Source of the DNA: an uncultured Candidatus Saccharibacteria bacterium
GTDB taxonomy: Bacteria > Patescibacteriota > Saccharimonadia > CAILAD01 > GCA-016700035
NCBI GenBank assembly: GCA_937996675.1
Contig: CALKUN010000040.1
Coordinates: 1-29,543 of the forward strand
Length of the DNA: 29,543 nucleotides
Direction of reading: 5' to 3'
The position numbers were made by a program, and so were the translations under genes. Under the pieces are notes generated by a model. That model saw only the letters and a list, made by a program, of their open reading frames with translations, was not told where the DNA came from and searched no databases. Shown one piece after another: positions 1 to 7,156 of the stretch. The first letter of the stretch is position 1. Each line of letters opens with the position of its first letter.

Positions 1-1124
1 GCGGAGATTTCTTCCAGCTCCCACCGGTCAATCGTGGTGATGAACAGGGTGGCTTTGTGACTGGCTCATTCGTGTGGGATGAACTGAAGCCGGTCGTGTG
101 CTATCTAGATGAACAGCACCGCCAGGACGATAACGAATTCCTCGATATTCTCAATGCTATGCGGGCCGGCGATATTCGCCGCCGCCATGCCGAGAAGCTC
201 GTCGAGCGACAGAATGCCGAGCTGGGCTACGGACAGGATGTCACTGAGCTCCATACGACAAATGTCGACGTCGATGCTCTCAACCATACTCAGCTCGCAG
301 CACTATCGACTCCGAGCAAGATTTTTGAGATGACAACTACTGGCAAGGCGAACTATCTAGAGACACTACGCAAATCATGCTTGGCCGTTGAGAAGCTGGA
401 GCTCAAGAAGGGTGCTCTCGTGATGTGTATTCGTAATAGCCAAGATAAGAAATACGTAAATGGTTCGCTCGGTGTGATTACAGACTTCGAAGAGGCGACT
501 GGCTTTCCCGTCGTAGAATTGCGCACAGGCAAGATCGTCGTGGTTGGTCCAGAGACATGGGAGCTGCGTGATGGAGACACTAAGCGGGCTTCACTCGTAC
601 AGATCCCTTTGCGCCTGGCTTGGGCGATCACCGTCCACAAGAGCCAGGGGATGACGCTCGACGCTGCACGTATCAATCTATCTCGCGCCTTTGTGGAGGG
701 GATGGGCTATGTTGCTTTGTCGCGCGTACGGTCGCTCACTACGCTGAGCCTGAGTGGCTTGAATCAAATGGCACTCAAGGTGAGCCCGGCAGCCCTGGAG
801 ATCGAAGCTGACCTGCGGGCTCGTTCAGCACAAGCTGATGAGAGGTTTGCAGGGCTTGCCAAAAAAGCTAAAGAACGCATCGAGAAGACCGATCTTAAAG
901 AAATGGTAAAAGCCAGCAACTGGCAGGACCGTATCAACGAAATGCGCAAAGAATATCCCAAGGCTTATACTCCATGGATCGAAGATGAGGATGCTAAGCT
1001 GCGTGAATTGTTCGAGTCTGGCAAGGGGCTCAAGTCGCTCAGTAGTGAAATGCAAAGACAGCCTGGGGGGATCAAGGCTCGCCTGAAGAAGCACTTTGGT
1101 GAGGATGTGGCGATTCCGGCCTAG
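1..1124 (+). CDS. PIF1-like ATP-dependent DNA helicase, 3' part
   Basis: This is the C-terminal part of a superfamily 1B (PIF1/RecD2-type) helicase. The frame is open from base 3 and reads GDFFQLPPV at 3-29, the Walker B-proximal motif of PIF1 helicases, so the Walker A region lies upstream of the window. Further motifs are LDEQHRQ at about 108-128, the PIF1-typical HKSQGMTLD near 636, and the arginine-containing motif VI, YVALSRVRS, near 708. The last 50 or so codons contain a tryptophan- and acid-rich YTPWIEDEDAKL stretch followed by a basic helix, resembling the SANT/Myb-like tail seen on CPR helicases. The role is 5'-3' DNA unwinding in repair or replication restart, known for the family. 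The gene ends 2 bp before the stop of the convergent gene, so there is no room for a terminator between them. Confidence 0.9.
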   Translation, partial: GDFFQLPPVNRGDEQGGFVTGSFVWDELKPVVCYLDEQHRQDDNEFLDILNAMRAGDIRRRHAEKLVERQNAELGYGQDVTELHTTNVDVDALNHTQLAALSTPSKIFEMTTTGKANYLETLRKSCLAVEKLELKKGALVMCIRNSQDKKYVNGSLGVITDFEEATGFPVVELRTGKIVVVGPETWELRDGDTKRASLVQIPLRLAWAITVHKSQGMTLDAARINLSRAFVEGMGYVALSRVRSLTTLSLSGLNQMALKVSPAALEIEADLRARSAQADERFAGLAKKAKERIEKTDLKEMVKASNWQDRINEMRKEYPKAYTPWIEDEDAKLRELFESGKGLKSLSSEMQRQPGGIKARLKKHFGEDVAIPA

Positions 1125-1126
1125 GG

Positions 1127-1708
1127 CTACTTGTGCTTGAGGGCGAGGGCGATTGATGCGAAGAGGCCGACGGTACCAAGTGTGAAGCTGATCCCGGCGA
1201 GATCCCAGCTCCATCCGGTTGAGGAGAAATTGTAGGCGTAGTCTTTTTTATCGGGCAGAGCCTCGGGCTTGGCGGCGAGCTGGCTCTCGGCTGGCTCATG
1301 CGCGTGAATATAATTAATGATGCAATTGGCTTTTGTCACGGAGTCGGTCCGTTCGCCACAGGTAGCTTGAGCGGTCGCGTAGAGCTCATTATTGATCGAG
1401 CCGAGTTGGGCGGTAGTGGCTGCATCGTGAGCAGCAATGACATCTCGATTGTACTTCTCTTCGAGCCAAAAGCTCACCGACGCATGCATGTGGTTCTCGC
1501 TATACATTTTGAGATCGTGGATGGCGGTTGTGGTGTCTTGTCCGGTGGCATCCGCACTGAGAATAGCCTGCTCTTTGGCGTAGGCGGTGATAAGATTCTG
1601 TCGATAGCTAAGCAGGCCGATTATCATACAGACGATGGCGAGTACTAAACATATGATAGATATATTGAGACGATGAAGCCGCTTGCGAAATGTGACGAAT
1701 TTTCTCAT
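1127..1708 (-). CDS. Small membrane protein of unknown function
   Basis: The family was not recognised. From the ATG at 1708 the product is 193 residues: a basic N-terminus (RKFVTFRKRLHR), a hydrophobic helix at about residues 15-36, a long polar region of about 120 residues rich in Ala, Glu and His with two Cys (TCGERTDS...NCIINY), a second hydrophobic helix at about 165-188, and a LKHK end. The two-helix layout suggests an extracytoplasmic loop. An in-frame start 13 codons upstream is possible, but it would run over the divergent promoter region, so the inner ATG is preferred; a TATATT box lies 8 nt upstream of it. It is divergent from the coiled-coil gene and convergent with the helicase gene. 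Confidence 0.7.
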   Translation of the reverse strand: MRKFVTFRKRLHRLNISIICLVLAIVCMIIGLLSYRQNLITAYAKEQAILSADATGQDTTTAIHDLKMYSENHMHASVSFWLEEKYNRDVIAAHDAATTAQLGSINNELYATAQATCGERTDSVTKANCIINYIHAHEPAESQLAAKPEALPDKKDYAYNFSSTGWSWDLAGISFTLGTVGLFASIALALKHK

Positions 1709-1713
1709 TGAGC

Positions 1714-1722
1714 TACAATATA
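1714..1722. promoter_or_regulatory. Overlapping divergent -10 boxes
   Basis: On the plus strand TACAAT (1714-1719) lies upstream of the coiled-coil gene, which also has a GAGGT ribosome site at 1731-1735. On the minus strand TATATT (1722-1717) lies 8 nt upstream of the membrane-protein ATG. The boxes overlap, so use of the two promoters should be mutually exclusive. No convincing -35 is seen for either. Confidence 0.45.
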
Positions 1723-1741
1723 ACCATAAAGAGGTCTCCCA

Positions 1742-2080
1742 ATGCAACCAGATGATTTACGTGAAACAGCTCGAGAGCAACGTGAGGCTGCCGATACGTT
1801 TCGGCAGGATGTACAGAACAAACAAGCTGAGGCTGATACTCTCCTGAGTGAAAGCGGACAAAAGTCACAAGAAGCTGCCGATATGAGACGAAAAGCCGAC
1901 GAGCTCGATCGCGCATCGCAGGAGGCCAAGCAGCAGTCCGATGCCGCCCGTCTAGAGATTGCGCAGCTCGAAGAACAGGCCCGACAGTCTGAAGCTGCAG
2001 CCGTTGAGACCGAGACTCAGGCTAGCCGTCTCGAACAAGAACAGCAACATGCCGAACAAGTTTTAGATCAGAATCAATGA
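1742..2080 (+). CDS. Small all-coiled-coil protein
   Basis: The 112-residue product is almost entirely charged and Ala/Gln-rich, with heptad-like spacing (AREQREAADTF, KADELDRASQEAKQ, AQLEEQARQ, RLEQEQQHAEQ). It has no membrane helix, signal peptide or Cys. It is predicted to be a single long helix forming a coiled coil, with no catalytic function visible. The ATG follows GAGGT at 1731-1735 with a 6-nt gap. The stop overlaps the start of the MazG-like gene (ATGATGA at 2077), so the two are translationally coupled. A scaffold or cytoplasmic spacer is possible but not shown. Confidence 0.75.
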   Translation: MQPDDLRETAREQREAADTFRQDVQNKQAEADTLLSESGQKSQEAADMRRKADELDRASQEAKQQSDAARLEIAQLEEQARQSEAAAVETETQASRLEQEQQHAEQVLDQNQ

Positions 2081-2472
2081 TGAGAACCTTCCAATATCGC
2101 AAGCTTATTCGCGACAAGATACTGCAGAGTATGTTGGATATGGGAGAGAAGCCGGAGTGGCGCGAGCTTTCAGACGACGACTACGCGGCAGCTCTCCAGG
2201 ATAAGCTCATCGAAGAGTCGGCTGAGATTGTCTTAGGTGATAAGGATAAGCTCGTCAGCGAGCTTGCAGATTTGCAGGAAGTACTGGATTGTTTGGCAGA
2301 TACCAAGGGTATCACCCGAGAGGAAATCGTGAAGGCTCAGGCCAAGAAAAACGACAAAGTAGGTTCATTTAAGCAGCGGATTTTTGTTGAGGTCACGACA
2401 CTCCCGGATGATAATGAGTGGATTACGTACCTGCAGAAACACCCAGAGCGTTATCCAGAGATCACGGCCTAG
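2077..2472 (+). CDS. MazG-like / phosphoribosyl-ATP pyrophosphohydrolase-like NTP pyrophosphatase
   Basis: The 131-residue product belongs to the all-alpha NTP pyrophosphatase (MazG/HisE-like) superfamily, close to the stand-alone 'house-cleaning' non-canonical NTP pyrophosphatases. The sequence begins YRKLIRDKI, typical of that subgroup. It carries the metal-binding pattern as EESAE (residues 46-50) and ELADLQEV (62-69), the EExxE...ExxD motif that binds Mg2+. The likely reaction is hydrolysis of a nucleoside triphosphate to the monophosphate plus pyrophosphate; the substrate cannot be read from sequence. It overlaps the upstream coiled-coil gene by 4 nt. Its TAG stop shares CTAG with the stop of the convergent permease gene. 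No histidine biosynthesis genes surround it, which argues against HisE. Confidence 0.85.
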   Translation: MMRTFQYRKLIRDKILQSMLDMGEKPEWRELSDDDYAAALQDKLIEESAEIVLGDKDKLVSELADLQEVLDCLADTKGITREEIVKAQAKKNDKVGSFKQRIFVEVTTLPDDNEWITYLQKHPERYPEITA

Positions 2473-3533
2473 CGGTTATCGAGCCAGGCGCTCTTATTCT
2501 CGAGAAAGTGCTTGGTGATAATCTGCAGACTAGCTGCAACCGGGATGGCGACGAGTGCACCGAAGAAGCCAGCCAAGGCTCCACCGCACACAGCTGCGAT
2601 ACCAACTACGAGTGGAGAAACATTGACGCTCTTGCTATAGACGAGCGGCTGAAGCAAGTTATTTTCCAATTGTTGGTAGATAATGAAGAATATTATTGTG
2701 ATAATACCGGCATTCGTACCTCCATAGACGAGTGCAAAGAGGGATACGATAATAGCGGCTAGCGTTGCTCCGACGAGCGGGATAAGATCGATGACACCTA
2801 CGAGGAGCCCAAGTGCGAGCGGTGACGGGATACCTAGAATTAGAAGGAAAGCCGTGACTACCACGGTGGCTACTCCGCTGGTTGCAAGATTGCCGCCCAT
2901 ATAGCCTGTAACCGTTCGATGGAGCTCGGTAGCGAGTTTTTGGCGACGTGCACGCTTTGCGGGCGTCTGATAGCGCCAGAATATGGCGAGCCATTTATCG
3001 CCCTCGACTACCATGAAGAAGGTAAGTGTCGTAATCGTAATGAGAGCGATGAGTCCACCAGCTACTCCACCTAGGACTCCACCAACATTACCTAGAACGC
3101 CAGTGAGCTTGTCTTGGTTCTTAGAAGCGAGGTCGGCAAGGTTGAGTTCACGCGCATATCGAGCGAGAACGGAGTTGGATTGGATAAAGTCACTCCAATA
3201 AGTGGGGAAGTTTTTTACGAGGTTAATAAGTTGGTCGACCAAAGGTGGGATCAAGACTAGTATAAGGTAGCCAAGTATGGTAATCGTGCAAATCATGACG
3301 ATGAGCATGGCGAGTCCGCGACTTTTGCGTGGGAGGTAGCGAGACAATAGGTTTACGGCCGGGGTGAGGGCAAGGGCAAGGAAGAATGAGATGGCCACCC
3401 AGGCCACCTGGTCTCGAAGGTTTGCAATTGCCATGATGCCACTCGCAAACAGCACGGTAGTAATGAGGACGCGAAGGACCGTTCGGGTTGATACAGTCCA
3501 TTCGATCTTGGTGGCGGGTGAGGGTGTAGTCAT
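2469..3533 (-). CDS. AI-2E family (PerM/YdiK-like) membrane permease
   Basis: The 354-residue protein has the layout of the AI-2E transporter family. Two N-terminal hydrophobic helices (about 18-55) and a third (about 73-95) are followed by a soluble linker (DQLINLVKNFPTYWSDF), then a C-terminal membrane bundle with the family-typical GVIDLIPLVGATLA segment near 240, the IIYQQLENNLLQPLVY stretch near 285, and a final Gly/Ala-rich helix. Members export small molecules, and some are Na+/H+ antiporters; the substrate is not predictable here. The ATG at 3533 sits 9 nt from an extended -10 box with no Shine-Dalgarno, suggesting a leaderless transcript. The gene is divergent from the surface-protein operon and convergent, with overlapping stops, with the MazG-like gene. 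Confidence 0.9.
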   Translation of the reverse strand: MTTPSPATKIEWTVSTRTVLRVLITTVLFASGIMAIANLRDQVAWVAISFFLALALTPAVNLLSRYLPRKSRGLAMLIVMICTITILGYLILVLIPPLVDQLINLVKNFPTYWSDFIQSNSVLARYARELNLADLASKNQDKLTGVLGNVGGVLGGVAGGLIALITITTLTFFMVVEGDKWLAIFWRYQTPAKRARRQKLATELHRTVTGYMGGNLATSGVATVVVTAFLLILGIPSPLALGLLVGVIDLIPLVGATLAAIIVSLFALVYGGTNAGIITIIFFIIYQQLENNLLQPLVYSKSVNVSPLVVGIAAVCGGALAGFFGALVAIPVAASLQIITKHFLENKSAWLDNR

Positions 3534-3542
3534 AATGCCTAC

Positions 3543-3551
3543 ATTGTATCA
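3543..3551 (-). promoter_or_regulatory. Extended -10 promoter of the AI-2E permease gene
   Basis: On the minus strand the sequence is TGA TACAAT, a TGn-extended -10 box, ending 9 nt before the ATG at 3533. No -35 is needed for such promoters and none is evident. The spacing places transcription start at or next to the start codon. Confidence 0.6.
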
Positions 3552-3584
3552 CCATACCGATGGGTGACGAGGAGCATCTTCTTG

Positions 3585-3598
3585 GTGAGATTTCTCAC
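3585..3598. repeat. Short inverted repeat between divergent promoters
   Basis: GTGAGA-tt-TCTCAC is a 6-bp perfect inverted repeat with a 2-nt centre. It lies between the AI-2E permease promoter and the promoter of the surface-protein pair, about 20 bp upstream of the latter's -10 box. It could be a dimer-binding operator; this is inference from position only. Confidence 0.3.
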
Positions 3599-3616
3599 AA
3601 ATAGGCATTTCCCTTA

Positions 3617-3625
3617 TGCTATAAT
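3617..3625 (+). promoter_or_regulatory. Extended consensus -10 promoter of the 3648/4205 pair
   Basis: TGC TATAAT is a perfect -10 hexamer with a TGn extension. Transcription should start near 3632, leaving a short leader that includes a G-rich run (3640-3645) just upstream of the ATG at 3648. This supports 3648, not the in-frame ATG at 3564, which would lie upstream of the promoter. Confidence 0.65.
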
Positions 3626-3647
3626 AGGCTTACTCAATCGGGGGGTT

Positions 3648-4205
3648 ATGTTCGACGTCAATCCAAGAAAATCTAGACAAAAAAAATGGATCATTCTTAC
3701 AGTCATAGCCGTTCTGGTGATTGTTGGTGTGTCGTTTTTTGGCATTCGTTGGTGGAAGGATCGTAAAGCTGTGAACTACGGCGCTGCTCAGGCGCAAAAC
3801 CCGCAGACTGAAGAGGGCAATGACTCTCAAAGCGATGAATCATCGAGTAATACCTATCAGCAGAATCAAGTGCTCGAATCTTCTTCGAGCCCGAGTCCGG
3901 TAGCCAAGGTGACTTTGCCTACTCCACTCCTCATGAAGTCGAGTGGCAATAATGGTGCGGTACCGAACGGTGTGGAGGTGGAGTTCACCTGCGTGTCGCA
4001 AGCTGGTTATAAATGTAAGGTTGTGCTGTCGGGCGCACATGCAAAAACGTTTGATACGAAGGACCTCAAAGATAACGGTCGTGGCCAGGCGAGTGTAAGT
4101 TGGCTATGGACCGCCGAAGCTGGACAACATAGTGTCAAGGCCGTGTTGAGCGACGGCAAAGGAAATGAACAAGAGAGTAGTGCGCAAACTTTGGAGGTGA
4201 AATAG
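3648..4205 (+). CDS. Membrane-anchored Ig-like extracellular protein
   Basis: The 185-residue protein has a basic N-terminus (MFDVNPRKSRQKK), one membrane helix at about residues 14-34, a low-complexity Ser/Gln/Glu linker (about 48-84), and a C-terminal beta-rich domain (about 87-185). That domain contains two Cys (C115, C123) and a VSWLWTAEAGQHSVKAVLSDG segment typical of bacterial Ig-like folds. The likely topology is N-in with the domain outside. Its stop shares one base with the GTG start of the secreted lectin gene, and that gene's Shine-Dalgarno (GGAGGT, 4193-4198) lies inside this coding region. The two are therefore co-expressed, and this protein may be the other's membrane partner. 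The specific family was not recognised. Confidence 0.75.
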   Translation: MFDVNPRKSRQKKWIILTVIAVLVIVGVSFFGIRWWKDRKAVNYGAAQAQNPQTEEGNDSQSDESSSNTYQQNQVLESSSSPSPVAKVTLPTPLLMKSSGNNGAVPNGVEVEFTCVSQAGYKCKVVLSGAHAKTFDTKDLKDNGRGQASVSWLWTAEAGQHSVKAVLSDGKGNEQESSAQTLEVK

Positions 4206-6088
4206 TGAAGAAATTACTGATACGAATTGCACAGCTGGTAGCAACATTCGGCTTCTTCCTAGTACTTGCTCCATCGGCTCATGCAGCTACGAATGGACGC
4301 ATGATTGATGACTCGGTCTTTGATAATAGTGGCAGCATGTCGGCTAGTGATATCCAGGGATTTCTCAACGGGTTCCCAAACGGATGTCTCAAGAACTATA
4401 CCGATGACATGCCTTCTTCCAATCCAGTGCGAGCTTACTTTGACTACTCCGGCACTGGTTCGGCCGCCCAAATCATTCGTCGTGTAGCGGACAACTACGG
4501 TATTAATCCTCGCGTACTGCTCACAAAGCTCGAGCAAGAATCCAGCCTTATTTCTGGCGGTGGGGGATGTCAGTTGTGGCGACAAGCCAGTGCGATTGGC
4601 TTCAAGTGTTTTGATGGCGCCAATCCGCGCACCACGACATTCCGAGGCTCAACTATCCAGACCTGTGTAGCAACTGATGCTGATATGGGTGTTGCTCGGC
4701 AACTCTCCAAGGGCGGCTGGCTCCTCAAGTGGGGTAAAGAGCGTGCGAATGGGAATCTGAATTGGATGGTACCAGACGATGCTGCCTCCACATATGGTGG
4801 TCCGATGACCCAGGGAAGTAAGAAGCGCTGTGCGGCCTGCGCGACGGTTTATTATGATGGCTACTGGAGTGGAGTGTATCTAGAGAGCGGCGCCACAGCT
4901 TCTTTGTACAGCTACACACCGTATCTCAACCAAGCTTTTGATGAAATCTGGGAGAGTTGGTGGGGAGCGGGAAGTACTTACACGCCAAGATATAATTATG
5001 TTTATGTCTCTCAATCGACCGACAGAAACCTGGGCACGATTGTTTCAGGACAGGCAAGTGTACTTAATGTAGTTGTCAAGAATGCGGGTAGTACGACGTG
5101 GCTTAATAGTGGGAGTAATCCTGTGAGATTAGCACCGTCTCGGCCGCTTGATAAGTCGAGTCAATTTGCAGGTAGCACATGGATAGCACCACATAGAGTG
5201 TCAACAATGCAGGAGCCCTCGGTTGCTCCAGGTGAGAATGCTACTTTCTCCTTTATCGTACAAGCGCCTTATGTTGGGTCACCTACCAATTTTCGTGAAG
5301 ATTACAGGCTGGTCATGGAGGGCATCACATGGCTCCCTGATATTGACTTGCACTTTGACTTTCGCGTGTCGCCATCACAGTACATCGGAACGGTGACGGC
5401 AGGCACGCTCCCCACTACGCTTGCATCTGCTGGTACCACGACCGTCAATCTAAGTGTACGCAACGATGGCAACGTTAGTTGGTATCAGGGAGGCCGATAT
5501 CCAGTACGGATCGGCACGAGATTGCCCTATGATCACAGAAGCATATTTGATGCGGGGACATGGATTTCGGCCACCCGGCCAGATGCTCTCAATGAAATAG
5601 AGGTAGCTCCGGGGCAAACTGGGACATTCTCTTTTGTGATGCGAGGCCCAGCTTATGCCGGCCAATACCAAGAGGGAATCTCGCTTGTGGCCGAAGGTTT
5701 GAGTTGGTTTAATAGTCCGATATTATCATCACAAATCTCTGTCACGGGAGGACAGGCTACGGGGCCATCGACTTTGCGGGTTGGCCAAGTCCTTCCAGCT
5801 AACAGTCGACTGACTTCTCCCAACGGCAATTATCGCCTCGAGATGCAAGGCGACGGTAACCTTGTACTATATTCTCCTACTCGAGCCACATGGCACGTTG
5901 GCACATTTAATAAGCCGACCGACCGCTTACTTCTTCAAGCAGATGGCAATCTTGTGCTTTATGATGCACAGGGCAAGTACTATTGGGCTACTATGACCGA
6001 TGCGGGGGCATACCTCACTCTCCAGAATGATGGCAATCTTGTGTTGTATCGGGCTGATGGATATCCACTGTGGTACACCATTCGATAA
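4205..6088 (+). CDS. Secreted lysozyme-like/FW-Ig/B-lectin surface protein
   Basis: The GTG start follows GGAGGT by 6 nt. The 627-residue protein has a Sec signal peptide (cut after APSAHA, residue 27). Residues about 33-255 form a lysozyme-like domain known mainly from Actinobacteria and Saccharibacteria (MSASDIQGFLN, GINPRVLLTKLEQESSLISG, ASLYSYTPYLNQ); E110 and E112 are candidate catalytic acids. Two tandem repeats at about 265-388 and 392-513 share W-rich features (TTWLNSG / VSWYQGG, GSTWIA / AGTWIS, GITW / GLSW, VAPG) and resemble the FW/NBR1-type Ig domain. Residues 521-627 are a GNA-type bulb lectin with QGDGNLVLY (548), QADGNLVLY (578) and QNDGNLVLY (607), the mannose-binding QxDxNxVxY motif. 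It probably binds mannose-type glycans at the cell surface and may cut peptidoglycan; hydrolysis is unproven. Confidence 0.85.
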   Translation: MKKLLIRIAQLVATFGFFLVLAPSAHAATNGRMIDDSVFDNSGSMSASDIQGFLNGFPNGCLKNYTDDMPSSNPVRAYFDYSGTGSAAQIIRRVADNYGINPRVLLTKLEQESSLISGGGGCQLWRQASAIGFKCFDGANPRTTTFRGSTIQTCVATDADMGVARQLSKGGWLLKWGKERANGNLNWMVPDDAASTYGGPMTQGSKKRCAACATVYYDGYWSGVYLESGATASLYSYTPYLNQAFDEIWESWWGAGSTYTPRYNYVYVSQSTDRNLGTIVSGQASVLNVVVKNAGSTTWLNSGSNPVRLAPSRPLDKSSQFAGSTWIAPHRVSTMQEPSVAPGENATFSFIVQAPYVGSPTNFREDYRLVMEGITWLPDIDLHFDFRVSPSQYIGTVTAGTLPTTLASAGTTTVNLSVRNDGNVSWYQGGRYPVRIGTRLPYDHRSIFDAGTWISATRPDALNEIEVAPGQTGTFSFVMRGPAYAGQYQEGISLVAEGLSWFNSPILSSQISVTGGQATGPSTLRVGQVLPANSRLTSPNGNYRLEMQGDGNLVLYSPTRATWHVGTFNKPTDRLLLQADGNLVLYDAQGKYYWATMTDAGAYLTLQNDGNLVLYRADGYPLWYTIR

Positions 6089-6103
6089 TTAGTCATCAAC
6101 AGA

Positions 6104-6132
6104 TTGCACGGGCAAAGTTTTCAGAGTAAAAT
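6104..6132 (+). promoter_or_regulatory. Promoter of fcl, leaderless arrangement
   Basis: TTGCAC (6104-6109), a 17-bp spacer and TAAAAT (6127-6132) form a sigma70-type promoter. The ATG at 6140 follows after exactly 7 nt, the usual distance to the transcription start, and no Shine-Dalgarno is present. The sequence therefore predicts a leaderless mRNA, and it rules out the earlier in-frame TTG at 6104, which lies in the -35. Confidence 0.7.
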
Positions 6133-6139
6133 CGTTACT

Positions 6140-7099
6140 ATGTCTACACTTAACGCTACATTCTGGAAAGATAAAAATGTTCTCGTAACTGGCGGTTCAG
6201 GATTCTTGGGCACGCACCTAAGAGCCAAGCTCGCTGCGCTGTCTGCACATGTTGATGCACCATCGCATCACGAATACGATCTTGTTGATGGCGAGGCTGT
6301 TCGACGGCTCTACAGAGATTTCCCAAATACTCATATTGTGATCCATTTGGCGGCTAAGGTAGGAGGAATTGGCGCCAATCGCGAACACCCAGGCTCGTTC
6401 TTTTATGACAACCTTATGATGGGTACACAGCTTATGCACGAAGCTTATCTCGCTAAGATCCCAAAGTTTGTAGCGCTTGGAACTGTATGTGCCTATCCAA
6501 AATTTACGCCCGTACCGTTTAAGGAAGATGATATCTGGAATGGATACCCAGAAGAAACTAATGCCCCTTATGGTCTTGCGAAGAAAATGATGCTTGTTCA
6601 AAGCCAAGGTTATCGAGAAGAGTACGGATTCAACTCCATTTTCCTTTTGCCAGTAAACCTCTATGGTCCTGGCGACAACTTTGATCCAGCTTCTAGTCAC
6701 GTCATCCCTGCTCTCATTAAGAAGTGTGTAGACGCAATTGAAAACGGCGATGACGAGATTGTAGTATGGGGAACAGGCACGGCCTCAAGAGAGTTCTTGT
6801 TTGTAAATGATGCGGTTGAAGGTATATTGCTCGCAGCGCAAAACTATGACGCTTCGGACCCCGTAAACCTCGGTTCGAGTTTTGAAGTGACGATAAAGGA
6901 TCTTGTAGATATTATCGTCAAAGCTTCTGGGTTTGAGGGTAAAGTATCATGGGATAGCAGTAAGCCTGATGGACAGCCACGCCGTAAGCTTGATGTGACT
7001 ACGGCCGAAAAAGCCTTTGGATTTAAATCCCACACGACCTTTGAAGACGGGCTCAAAATGACCATTGATTGGTATCGCGAACACGGCACACAAAAATAA
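6140..7099 (+). CDS. fcl: GDP-L-fucose synthase (GDP-4-keto-6-deoxymannose epimerase-reductase)
   Basis: The 319-residue protein is an extended SDR enzyme. It has the NAD(P)-binding motif GGSGFLG (residues 18-24), the YGLAK active-site pair Y144/K148, the family-specific NLYGPGDNFD (about 173-182) with SHVIPALIKK, and GTASREFLFVNDA. The catalytic Ser of E. coli Fcl is Thr here (GTVCAYP, T115), with Cys conserved at 117; this TVC variant is known in other bacteria. The enzyme epimerises and reduces GDP-4-keto-6-deoxy-D-mannose to GDP-L-fucose with NADPH in the cytoplasm. It acts after Gmd, which is encoded about 10 kb away at the far end of the glycosyltransferase block. The gene has its own leaderless promoter. 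Confidence 0.93.
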   Translation: MSTLNATFWKDKNVLVTGGSGFLGTHLRAKLAALSAHVDAPSHHEYDLVDGEAVRRLYRDFPNTHIVIHLAAKVGGIGANREHPGSFFYDNLMMGTQLMHEAYLAKIPKFVALGTVCAYPKFTPVPFKEDDIWNGYPEETNAPYGLAKKMMLVQSQGYREEYGFNSIFLLPVNLYGPGDNFDPASSHVIPALIKKCVDAIENGDDEIVVWGTGTASREFLFVNDAVEGILLAAQNYDASDPVNLGSSFEVTIKDLVDIIVKASGFEGKVSWDSSKPDGQPRRKLDVTTAEKAFGFKSHTTFEDGLKMTIDWYREHGTQK

Positions 7100-7120
7100 G
7101 TACTAGATCAGTTTCTCATC

Positions 7121-7149
7121 GAGACAGGTGGGGACGGGTATAGTATACT
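7121..7149 (+). promoter_or_regulatory. Promoter of the Wzm/Wzt exporter operon
   Basis: GAGACA (7121-7126, four of six -35 consensus bases), a 17-bp spacer and TATACT (7144-7149) precede the ATG at 7157 by 7 nt, the same leaderless spacing as at fcl. A second hexamer, TATAGT (7139-7144), would fit the ATG at 7151 with similar geometry, so two adjacent starts are possible. Confidence 0.6.
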
Positions 7150-7156
7150 AATGGGG

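Noticed and set aside
825..1214. 129-codon minus-strand ORF
   Set aside because: It is antisense to the helicase C-terminus and overlaps the minus-strand membrane-protein gene in another frame.
3564..3647. Upstream in-frame start of the Ig-like membrane protein
   Set aside because: The TATAAT promoter at 3617-3625 lies inside that extension, so the start at 3648 fits the transcript.
6218..6700. 160-codon minus-strand ORF
   Set aside because: It lies antisense within fcl, whose motifs are unmistakable.
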